Source: Galaxea fascicularis (taxonomy: Eukaryota; Cnidaria; Anthozoa; Scleractinia; Euphylliidae). From it: a stretch of 64,000 nucleotides of DNA. Both the position numbers and the translations under genes were made by a program. Shown here in pieces: positions 34,696-46,600 of the stretch (position 1 is its first letter; each line of letters begins with the position of its first letter). The stretch covers positions 18,634,049-18,698,048 of the forward strand of contig OX419336.1 of NCBI GenBank assembly GCA_948470475.1, given 5' to 3'. The notes beneath the pieces are model-generated. The model ran no database searches and was not told the origin of the DNA. It saw nothing but the letters and a program-made list of their open reading frames with translations.

Positions 34696-37600
34696 TTAAG
34701 TCATTTTCTTCCTTGTTTGTAACGATAAAGACGCTCCAGTAAAGACTCTCGCTAATCCGAATATTGGAAGCAGAAATATGATGAACGCCATCATAATCAC
34801 ATAATGACTGATACTTGTTCCAATATCTAGCCAGCTGCCGGAATCCTGCACAAGATAGAAGAAATGCAACCCCATAAGATCCGTCATCACCAAGACGACC
34901 AGAACAAGGCTCTGGACTGGGATTGATAACACCACGTGAATGGCATCAAATGCGCATGTCACAATCACAAATGGGATGAGCACTTTACAGAGAAGTAAAC
35001 TTCCCATTACAAACGGTGAAAATACTGTGAGAAAACAATACACGGATGCTGGATCAAAGCTGTTTATGCTTGCAATGTTACCTGTTCCAAAGAACGCAAC
35101 AATTATAAAGAAGACGAACAAATAAGCGCAGCGAAGATCTTCTAATGTGAGCTTCCTGACAAGCGGTGTGCTAAGGCCCTCTGTCAGAACCTTCCACGCT
35201 GGTTGATGCGTTGTTGTGAAGTTGCCGCTACTTAGTGGTGTTTCTATCAATGTATTCAGTGTTTTACCAGATATTTTATGCTCGCACAACATCCACGCAC
35301 CCATGAGAAGAGATAGAACCAGCAAAAACAGACCTTCGTAGGCAGTGCTCATGAGCAAGTAAACAGAGGAAAATGCTATTACGATACTTGACAGTCTGAT
35401 GGCTAAATTGCTGGAGTAAGAAAGCGGCAACAAAAAGGATGAAAGGAGAATCGTCCAGCTTCCAAACTGGTTGATAAGTGGAAGGCCACGTTTTAGCTGC
35501 AAACTGGACGCTGTACTGTTAACAATATACAAGGCGACGATCACCAGCAGAAATTGAGGGATAATCATTTTCCAAGATCTTGTTATTTCCATCTTGAGGA
35601 CTTGTGAAACACTGGAAATATAAAATAACATGAAAGCAAAACACAACACAGTCAGGACTCCAGCTGCAGATACTAAGAAATAATTGGCTTCACGTCCGAC
35701 TACAGGAAGAACAGGGAAAATGGAAAGAGCAAAGCTGAGAGCCATCCAACACGCTAGTGATGGTCTGCAGTTTGTGCGCAGTGATGTGGTAACAGGCCAA
35801 ACAGCCAGACATACCAAACCAACCGAGAGGATCTCACGTCTGAAGAAACTCATCACAAGTATCTCCAACGAGAAAGCACCAAACACTAATGTCAATACCA
35901 CTCTACGCTCCAATCTTTTCAAATGGATGTAGTACAGTGTGGCATGAATAATGTGAAGTCTTTTTCCAATGCGGTTCCAAAATACCAAAGGTAACAAACA
36001 GTAGCTATAATACATCCACGGAGCTTTCTCAATTAGCAAGAGTACAATAACAATAATGGCTAATGCAAAGGACGTGTTGTCCACGTAAGATCCTTTTACC
36101 AAAGGATCCCTGCGTTTTAGGTTTGTTTCGGACGTTTCTTTTAGTACGTCGCTGTGATCTTCGATAATCTGTAGCACGATACAGAGGATCCAGCCCAGAA
36201 ACCCAAGAGTAACAACCACATTCAAGAAAACTCGATCGTAGTTCTGATAATAATTAAGTCCTTCTAAGGCAAGCTTTATCAGTTCTCTGCTACGGCTGAC
36301 TGCTTCTCTGTATCGACTCGTTCGCATTAATTCCTTTATGTCACGAATCATTCCTACTTTCTTTGCATCTGTAGAATAAAAAAAAAAACAGTAAGTATGA
36401 ACGAGATAAGGTTACAAATCAGAACTTAGACCTTTTTGCAACCATTATAGTTTGATAGCTTGGTCCTTGGGGGGCATTTCACACCAGCCAACCAAATTCC
36501 CTCTAATGTTACAAGATCACTCTTATCCTACACTCCTAGAAACTCCTAACAATCTACCCTCTGGTAAGACGGAAGGCAAGTCAAGAAGGTAACACAACCT
36601 TTTAGGGAACAATGAAATACAGTTTTCAACGGTTGTTACCTAGGTTTGCCACCGAACCGAAAATAGAGCAGGTTACTAACAAATCACTTCTGAAAACCAC
36701 GGTTTTCGAAAAAAAAAAACCTCGCAGGTAAAAACCCATTATTTAAACTATTTGTCTCCCATCTGTTTACATGAATGTAACGTTATTATGTCATGCAATC
36801 GCTTTATCATGTGACTCGAAATGGACAATCATTTGTGTTAAGGGGGGACTAACTTAACTACAGACTTAGCGTCGTCGCCAGTGGATTTTTGCGGATTGTA
36901 TTTTTTAAAATACTTTTTTTCCTGCGTTTTTGCTGCTACATTAGAAAAACTTGCGAAGGTGAACAAGTGAAAGTTAAAAATTGTTCGCATTTTGCCCCGG
37001 CCCCAACCACGTATCACAGAGAAAGCTCCCGAAAACTTATGTATTGGTCCAATTTTTTTTGGCGAATCGGAGATATTCTAGCCTGTTGTACAACCCTACG
37101 TAAGCAATTGCTGTTAACGTACATAACTGCAATGATAATGACGAAATGGTATGAATTTGCGTGCTTATGATGACATAACTTTCACAGTGATGCTAACTTA
37201 AAAAACTCGATACGTAGAGTTTTGCACCTTGGCGACTTTAATCATCCACATTCGATAACCAGAAGTAAACGCCGCTCGAGTTTAGGCTATTTTCTGTCCT
37301 GGTCATGTGACTTACCAAAAATGGTCGTGACTCGAACATCTTAAAAACCTGTTTGATTGTGAAAACTTGTTAAAACTGGCAACTTTCCATAGCACCAATT
37401 TTGTTGTTAAGTTAGTTCCCCCTTAAATTCCATGTTCCACTTTGGAAATGGTTTTTTGGCTCCTGGCGTCGCCGAAAAAAACATTGCTGGTGACCTTATT
37501 TTGGCAATTCGAGGCTTTCCCTTGCAGGTGGTGATTTGCCGACTACAGAACATACTACTCCCACTAATATACGGTGTCGTATTGTGTGAAAGAGCGGAAG

Positions 37601-40600
37601 ATGGCCCTTGACGTGGTGGGATCGCAAAAAACAAGATTGACCAAAAATGGCAGAAAAATCTTGCTCTCTGTCTACGCCTCATGCGGGAGCAAAAAAAAGC
37701 AGATTTCTGAAATAAGCAGGCGGCAACGTCGGAAAGTTTGCCGTGGAAGGGATCAGAAAGGTGACGAGAAAAGGTTCGGCTTCTCTCCCCGTCGTTAGCG
37801 ATTGACCCTTTGATGAAAGCTCTTGAGCGAACGCCTGAACAGATAAAGATCGACTGGGCGGTAGAGGATGCTTTTGCAAGGAAGGTTCTTTCGCCGGTGG
37901 AATTCAAAGTGTACAAAGCAGGTGATAAAACGCATTTATAGACACACACCAGAGGGGTATCTATGGTAGCCCATCCAGATATGGCAGCCCGGCCAGCCTG
38001 TCAATTAGAGGGAAGCGCCCGGCCGAATATGGCAGCCGGGTCAGCCCGTCAATTAGAGGGAAGCGCCCGGCCGAATATGGCAGCCCGGCCAGCCCGTCAA
38101 TTAGAGGGAAGCGCCCGGCCGAATATGGCAGCCCGGCCAGCCCGCCAATTGGAGGAAAGTGTCCGCCTGAATATGGCAGCCCGGCCAGCCCACCAATTAG
38201 AGGGAAGTGCCCGCCTGAATATGGCAGCACAACCAGCCCGCCAATTAGGGGGGAGCGCCTGCCCGAATTTGGCAATTTTTTCAGAGCCAAGTTTCAGAGT
38301 AGTTTGAGAGCTCCTTTGCAGCTAACTCAGAGTAACTCTGAGCGCTGGATAGTAGATAGATAGTTTCTTCTTTTTATCTTTTCCTCTGCGAGAGTTCACG
38401 CGTGTATCCTCGTTTTGTGTCACGTGATGGAGAGACCTCTCTAAAAGAGGCGAGTGTCTCCTCATTTTTCTCTTTTCGCCTGGAGCAAGTAGCGGGTAGG
38501 GATCAAGCCGTCTAACCCTAGAACAATAGCGTTCCGCCATCTCGCTAACCCTAACCGACATGCCTTAGCGGGCAGGTCCGCTAACCCTAGAACAATAGCA
38601 TTCCATCGTCTCGCTAGCCCTAGAACAATAGCGTTCCATCGTCTCGCTAACCCCAGAACAATGGCGTTCCACCGTCTTGCTAACCCTAACCTAGAACAAT
38701 AGCGTCCCGCCGTCTCAAATCCACCGCCTTAAATCCGATCACGTAATGCGGCCGTGCTGACATCGCTGTTGTGGGATTCTTCGGATGAAGACTGAACTCC
38801 CGTTCTCGGTGTGCGATGCGGCCCCCACCGGGTTCGGCTTTCTCTCTGAACTGTGGTTTTGTTTTTCCTGTTTGCCTTGTTGTTGACCACTTTTTCCAAA
38901 ACAATCAAGGAGCTGCTGTTGTTGTAAATACAAATTTTTTCTCATTTTTACTTCCTGTTTTATTCATTTCCGGGGTTTTCTCCTTATGTGGGTGGGTCGC
39001 CATCTTTAATTCATGCCAACTTGCCTGTCTTTGCCGTATACCAGGCACGGTTATCAGCCTCTCGGCAGCCATTTTCAATAATTAAGAAATTCAGCTGCTG
39101 ATTGGTCCATTTGTACCACGTGGTACAAAATCCTTGATTCTGATTGGTTACTTGCTGGATAAGCGTCTATAACTACTCAGGTTCAGGTGTGGTCCGCGAC
39201 AAACTTATGGCTATCGGAAAAAGTTTTGCTCGGACCGCGACTCAGTCCTTGAAAAAGGCTGTCGAAAGGGCTGCGGCACAGGCGGCTGAAAAAGTCGCGA
39301 CACAAGCAGTCGAAAAAGGGGGAAAGAAGATTCAACAGTTGCTGCGAGGAAGGTGTCCAGGAGATACAACTTCAAAAGAAAGCAATCGAAAGAATGCTTG
39401 TCAGCAAAGGACTGGTTCGTGGAGGAGGCGCTCCGCAATACGGAGGGTTTCTCGGAATGTTGGTGTCAATCGGGGTGCCCCTCGCAATTGATCTGGTTTC
39501 AAAACTGCTTGGAAAGGGTATGCAGGTTGGTGTTTTGCAAAGGCGCCTGTCGCTTCCTCCCCCTCCGCCGTCAAAATAATGGGGGAAAGGTATGCAAGTG
39601 GGCCCCCCTCCATTCTTCGGGCGATGGGAGGATTACGAAAGACCCTGAAGTTTCGCGACGTGCCGCTTTCCAACCCTGACCTAGTTGATTGGTGTCGATA
39701 TCTGAACATCCCGCTCAAGGGAATTTTCTCACGAAACGAGATCAAACCTTTGAACCATTCACCCTGCATCCTCAACCTCGACGATCTCCCTGCCCCCTCC
39801 CCACGAATGGAAGCAAGAGATGCACAAAACGGAGCAAAAGTCTTTCCTTTGCAACAACGCCCAAATTCAATCGATTGACTCCGTGTGCTGCGGGTGGTAT
39901 TGTCTGGTGCCACCGATGCGGTTGCTATGCAGCATGATGTCGACCACAGCAGTTTCAATTTTCACTGGGAGAAAGAAAGTATGCCGCCAACAGCAAAATG
40001 GTCAAGGTGCTTGATGAAATCTCGTGGGAAAAGAGAGAGTGGGGCCACGCGCTTGCGCGGAACGCGATAAACACGAAGCAAAAAATCTTATTGAATATAT
40101 GGCGCGTGTGGAGTTCTCGTTTGGGCGCTACGTTTTCGGCTGCTTTTGCCCATTTGTGGAAAGATTGAAACGAACCCGCCGCGAACCGACGAGGGTTACT
40201 CGAAACAATCAGCAAAAAATTGGCTGACAGACCTGTCTTGGGGTGGGGGGCTAGCAAGGCCCGATGTTTACTTCTTTCCCCAGCTCCTTCAGAATTTCAA
40301 TGAGTTCCGCCATTGGAATATGGGCCATTTTTGTCCAAACCCCGTTTACCCAGCGGCAAAGCTTTCCTGGAGCTGCTAATTCGCGCAAAACAGCCGTTTC
40401 CAATTGTTGCGCTTTTTTTGTGGTTTCTGTTTCGACGATTGCCACAAATTTGAAGCTGTGCATAAAGCACATTTGGAACGTATTCGGAGCACCTTCTCAG
40501 ATCACTTATGTGCCCGACTTTGGACACCCGGTTAGCGTCGAAGTAGGCGTCAAAGGTGATGTGGAGGGCGACGTAGAAGCGCATATTTCTAAATAGAGAC

Positions 40601-43600
40601 CTTTAGCACCAGGTTTTTTATTGGAAACCGGAAACCGCAAACTGCGGTTTGCAGTTTGGCGTTTGCAGTCTCAGGTTTGCAGGGTTTCGAACTTTAGCAA
40701 TGCGTTCAACTTACGCGTGAAACATAACGAATTGTGGGTAAATTTGGTCGACAAAAAATGGCGGCTTCTGCAGCAAGGTTGGTAATAACATGCTATATTT
40801 TCCTCTCTTACTTTTTTTGTGACGATCATCGCACGATTTCTCCAGGCGAAATTACGACGATGCCATGACGGTTCTCCTGTATGATGATAGTTCAAGTAGT
40901 TCTGACTCATCTGATGAAGACATGCTCGATGACATTTTTGTTGATGTTATGTTCCACGATCATAAACACGATTATCCAAGTGTAAACATCGCAGACCTAA
41001 GCGAGAGTCAGGGCGAGGCGATGTTTAGGTAAGTAATGAAGCTACCAAAAATATTTGTTACCCTGAATGAACATTTGTACTTAAGCTTAAGTCTTATGCA
41101 TGTTTTCAAAGGTTCCAAAAGCATGACATGCACCGCCTTTTAAATGCGTTGCAAATTCCAGAATGCTATATCTGCTGCCAGAGAACGTATGTTACTGGAA
41201 TGGAAGCCCTCACTATCCTGTTGCGGAGACTTAGCTACCCCAGTAGATGGTGTGACTTAGAGGCCATTTTTGGGAGGTCCGAATCTGAGCGCAGCTTGAT
41301 TTTCCGTAAGGTATTTAACCTATTTTATAGAAATATATGAAATCGTTCGATGTGGATGGCCATCTAAAAGGAGCCATACTCTGCCAAAGGCCAGAAGAGA
41401 TGCAAGGTTAACATTCATACCATATATTTCTCATGTATTCCATTACACTTTCGAACCGCGTATTTAGTGCCGCCATCTTGTTTTTCGGCAAGCCGAAATG
41501 CTTCACTTTATCACCTTACATACATGAATTATTCAAGACTTTGAGTTCAAAAATCTAATTAGCATAAAGTAGACGAGTATAAAAACCTTTCTGCATCCTT
41601 AAAACGTGAGACTGTACAATTTTTAATGGCAAAAAACCTTGCCGTAAATCACTTACCGCTAGAACCCTCCCCTGCGGTTTAAACGTGAACTGCAAACGTG
41701 ACCGCAAGACCGTGGTCACGTGATATCTTGAGGTTTGCCGTTTGCTGTTAGCCATGAAAAACCTCATGCTAAAGATGTCTAATGCCTGTTCCGTCACCGC
41801 GGTCGGGGTCGAATTCTTCGGTTGGCTGTACTGCCCAGGAAGGGGCGCCTTCAGTGCAGTCGCAGAACAGCCAATCTTCGTCGCAATGCGTGCAGGGGAT
41901 TGCGGTGGGTTCCGAAGGGGCGCCTTTAGTGCAGTCGCACAACAGCCAATCTACGCCGCAATCTGTGCAGGGGATCACCAGCTCGCTTAGCTCCCGCGCC
42001 ACCTCTCCCTCAAGATCGGCCAGCTCAAGCTCTCACTCCGGTGCCGCGCCGCAAGTGCAGAACAGTGAAAATTTGCGACAGCTCTGACAGACAAGCGGCA
42101 GGTTGTGCTCGATCGCGAACTCGAGCACTTGCTCTTTGTCGGCGTCTTGCGCTCACTCTACTTCCAGATGAAAATTATCCAGCTCTTGCTCGAGAGCCTC
42201 TGCCTCCGCCTGCGCCCTGGAAATGGCATCTTCAGCGAAAAACCCGCACAGCTTCCAATGTACTTTCCCACAGCCCCGGGTTTCCCGATGCGTGGCGATC
42301 CAGCGAAGGGTTCCTTCTCACGCTTTTTTTCAGCAATCAGCTCTTTGAGGATCTTCTCTTGAATGAGATCGGGCAAGTTTTGAACCCGGCTCTCAAGCGA
42401 GGCTGCCATGGTTGCTTCGGGGGTGCCTCCCTCTAATGGGCAGACATTTTCCTCCAATTGGCGAGCTGGCTGTGCTGCCAAATTCGGGCGAGCGCTCCCC
42501 TCTAATTGGCGGGCTGCCATATTCCAGCGGACACTTTCCTCCAATTGGCGGGGTGGCTCTGCTGCCACTGCTCCCCTCCCGCGTCCTCCCTCTAATTGCT
42601 GGGCTGGCGAGAGTTGCCCGGCGCGGCACGGTTGGCGGCGGCACTTTTGTTCGCCAGCAGTATCAGATACTCTGGGCTCCTTTTCGAAATATATCTGCCT
42701 TTGTTTTTCCCACACAGCGCGCAGCAAGATCTGACCATGGCGCGCTTGTCTTTTGCTGTATCAAGATACGCGGTTTCTGGCTGATCCTCAGTGACCGCCA
42801 GATGGAAAACACAAAAACGTGTGGGCATTGTCCGCCAAGATGGTTGGGGCTCCCTTCCTTCAACTGACCCTGTGCCGGTTGTTTTGAACGGGCCCCTCCC
42901 GATAGTAGTATGTTCTGTAGTCGGCTAATCACCACCTGCTCCGTAAAGGTTTGTTTTTTCTGTGAGAAAGCTGCAGAAAAAACACATGCTGGTGGCTTTA
43001 TTTCGGTAAAATAAGGCTTTCCTGAGCAGGTGGTATTTGCCGACTACAGAACATACTACTGTTTTAAAGCCTATTAAAAATCAAGATTTGGCAAAAAAAA
43101 AAAAAAAAAAAAAAGGAAAACAATGCCACAATACATTTCGAACAGGTGCAAACATTTATTTCAGTGAAAAAATATTTTGGGCTTAGGGGCACTTTAAAGT
43201 CTTAGATTCCAACTACTTTTGTGCTAGTTATTTCAACAGAATCCCAACAATGAAAAGCTCATTTTTTTATCCCCTCAGATTCAGGTTTGCTATGTTTCTA
43301 TAGACCCTTTGCAAAAATGGCTGCCTTTTCTTTTGTTCATATTCAAAATATCCTCACTAACCTCCTTTGTGAGACAAAAATTCTAAAGAATTTGTTATCC
43401 CGAGTGTTAGTGAGGCTATTTTGAGTATGAACAAAAGAATAATTTAAAGGCAGCCATTTTTGTCAAGGGTCTATATACTGGCTTTAAAGCTTTTCCAGTC
43501 AATCACATTTCAAACAAGATGTTGCCAAGGAAATTTGTACTCAATGTCAGGGCTCAAAATAATTTTCGGAGCGTAGCCGGTCATATTGACCGGCCAAAGA

Positions 43601-46600
43601 AATTTTAGCACAGTCACGTCTCGTTTCTGACCGGTCAAAATATTGAAAAACGAAATTAACTAAATGGTGGCCTATTAACCCCAAAATATCATTTATTCGT
43701 TCGTTTAACAGTGGCTTAATGCACAGAATGGCTTAGTTATATGTTTACAAAGAGACAAAATCTAACATTACTGAAGACAATATGCGCACGTGACCAGTCA
43801 ACATGACCAGTGATTGAAGTTTTTGGCCAGTCAAGTCGCCATTCTTGCCGGACATTGTCTGTTGACTGGCCGTTATTTTGAGCCCTGAATGTTCTCTCTC
43901 TGTTTCTCCGTTGATGCCGAGAAAAAGGTTGCCACTTCAAGGTTCTGTTGCCAAACAGAACAAATATGATTGACAATCAATCCAATGTTGTAACTGATTG
44001 AAAACTTCAAAAATTGTTTTAATCATGACTCATTTCGATTTTTTTGTAGGCAATAAGTACATTGTGTACAGTTAATTCAATTAACGTTGTCGGAAGACCT
44101 ACGCGATGAACCCGAAAAGTAATCTGAGTAATATGTCCACAAATGTTATAAACTCAGCTTGACTCACCACCATGGATACAAACTCACAGAGGCAAATGTT
44201 TACGAGTGTTTCCTTCCATCCTATGGTGCTAACAACGCGAAAATGCAGCCGAATGAGTAAAAATTTACAACTACCCATATCCCCTGTCGGTCTTGTCTTG
44301 TAAGCTTCATGCTCTAAAATCTGACAATATTAAACGAAATAGCTGTATACCAAGAAAGAACAAGTTATAAATAACATGGTGGATGGGACTCACGAAGCAA
44401 CCTGATTCTCAATTTTACAGTGATTAAAGCATGTCAACCCAATTCCTTGATCCAATTTGTATGAAACAAATTATTCACCAATTTTAGAAACTCTTTTTAG
44501 AGGTGACCGCACAGTAAATAAAACCTTACCTGTCAGCAAAGTGAAAGGACTAAACAAAAGTGAGGTTTCCTTCCTGAACAGTTCTTTCACATCATATTGG
44601 GCAAGAATCTGTTGTGCATTCACGAACAGGTTTTCAGCAATGTACTCCTCAGTATTATTCAGATATTCCACTGGTAAAATACCCACAGAGTTCAGAGGAA
44701 ATGGAACACCTGAAAAACGTAAAATAAAGTCCACTTTCAGGTGTAACTTTCAGGCAATAAATATACATCAAATGAATGGCTGAATGCGCCTGAACAGTAA
44801 GGATCAGCATGATACAGATTATGATACTGACTTTTTTCTTTGATATTGATATCAATATCAATACACTGATGTCATTGAGTTAACCAAATACAAGGTTGTC
44901 TCACACTGTAAATGTTGATTGGACTACCTGTTAAAAGATACCAGGTAGTCCAATGCTTTTTCTATGGTACCATTCTTTTTGCTGCATTAGGGGGTTGCAA
45001 GTATCAAGTATTAATGATTGCTGACATTCAAATCAAAGCCAATGAATAGCTACAGCTTGTACTTTCCTTTTGTTCTGATTACTGTGTCGTATACAGTGTA
45101 CGCTGGCTCTAAATTCTTCTTATTGAATCACCAATATTAACCAAACAACAGGTCCTTTCCACACTCACAATAATTGTATAACCAAGCGAATGAATTTAGA
45201 AGTGACATATGAACATTTGACAGAGCAACTCCATTAGGGCTTAACTCTTTGTTTAACTTTCAATGCTTGTTTAATTTATTCATCTCTTCATTATATATAC
45301 CCGATTTTACTTTCACTTGATAATGATGTTCTGGAAATGTCGAAACGTCGTGCTATGTTTTGTAATGTTTTATTGCAGATTTTTATTGTCAAACGTTTTA
45401 CCAAATCTTTACTTATACATATGAACATGTACAGAAATTAGACAGATTTGCATCAGCCTCATGCTCAACCTCTCTATCATACAGAATAGAGCAAGGGTGT
45501 CCCATGAATGGATAGCACATTTAGTAAACCTACCTATCAGAGATGTCATCAGAGGTGCAATATCAGCTTGATTGACGTCAACTCTGTTCAGGTGCGCAAG
45601 CTTCCACTCATACATCTCAGCTGGGACATGCACCCTGTGCTCTGGAGCCAAGGGCTCCCGTACACCAGCTCCCCAAGCTACTAGTGGTGTCAGTGTTTCA
45701 TGGGGATTGCCTGCCCCATGAGATCCCCAGTTTGTCATACCATGATCAGCTGTCATTACATATGCTGTTTTACCATCATGCTTGTAAAACTCTTCAATGA
45801 GTTCTTCCATCTCTTTAATTCCTTTATCAACAATGGCTACATTTTTTAGATATTCTTGTGAGGTAGGTCTGTGAGCATGGCCATTGGTGTCAATTCCTAG
45901 TTGAAAATAGTTTTAAAATCAATTAAGTCCTGAACTTCGAGTAGTTTATTCTATTTACTTGACAGCAGTGACCAGTTTACTATATGATTTTTTTTCCTGC
46001 CACCTGAAACCCTACCTCTGAAAAGCCCTACTAAAATTTACTGGTATAATATTTCTTTAAACTCTCTGGAGATATGATGTACATGTTTTGGTTACAGTAA
46101 TGTATGATTATGAGTTTGAAACAAAGGAGAATAAAATTTCAACCAAAGATAAAATATATATAACCAGTTTAAATACTTACAAATTCTTCAATTTAGAATT
46201 CTTTGAAAATGACAAACCTATGGTAATATTGGTGGTTAAATAGCCCCGAACCTCTCATAAAGCCTGTCAAAATTTAATATCTTGCAAATTGTGTCTCTTG
46301 TAAGTTTGGCAACTCTTTCTAATCTATTGAGAATATGGTTTGATGACAGCATGCTTTGATAATAGCATGCTTCTTAAGTCTCTTGTACAGCTGAACCCTC
46401 AAATATGCCTCCTTGGGAAAGGAGTGGCATGCTGAGATTGGCCAAGATTGTTAGAGGGCCACCAAAAACCATCAACCAACTGTAGTTTTTTTTCCTCTTA
46501 AATAAAAGCTGAGTGCTATTTCTAAAGGGTTGTTGAACGATTTACCTAGGAGGTGAAGAAAAAACACAATTTGTCCTTGAGAGAGCATCTGCTTTAATGT

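Larger units (their letters stand above)
37556..42905. mobile_element. Deleted Polinton/Maverick-like element in PIGN intron 4
   Basis: This 5.3-kb block differs from its surroundings in GC content and coding style. Both ends are arranged in inverted order: a zinc-ribbon-like small ORF pointing inward, then a minisatellite with the same 48-bp unit. Inside are remnants of an adenain-like cysteine protease, a small basic-hydrophobic protein of the minor-capsid type, and a Cys-rich minus-strand protein. The hallmark genes for protein-primed DNA polymerase, integrase, packaging ATPase and major capsid protein are not present. The block is therefore at best a non-autonomous deletion derivative. 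A Harbinger transposon (40601-41774) is nested in it. The family assignment rests mainly on the protease and needs a profile search. Confidence 0.5.

Noticed and set aside
37963..38307. Open frame with [15 protein letters not shown] repeats on one strand and [16 protein letters not shown] repeats on the other
   Set aside because: The 48-bp minisatellite keeps every frame open; the peptide repeat is a consequence, not evidence of a gene.
38505..38725. Interstitial telomeric repeat
   Set aside because: CTAACC occurs at most twice in a row and is part of a 33-36 bp unit.
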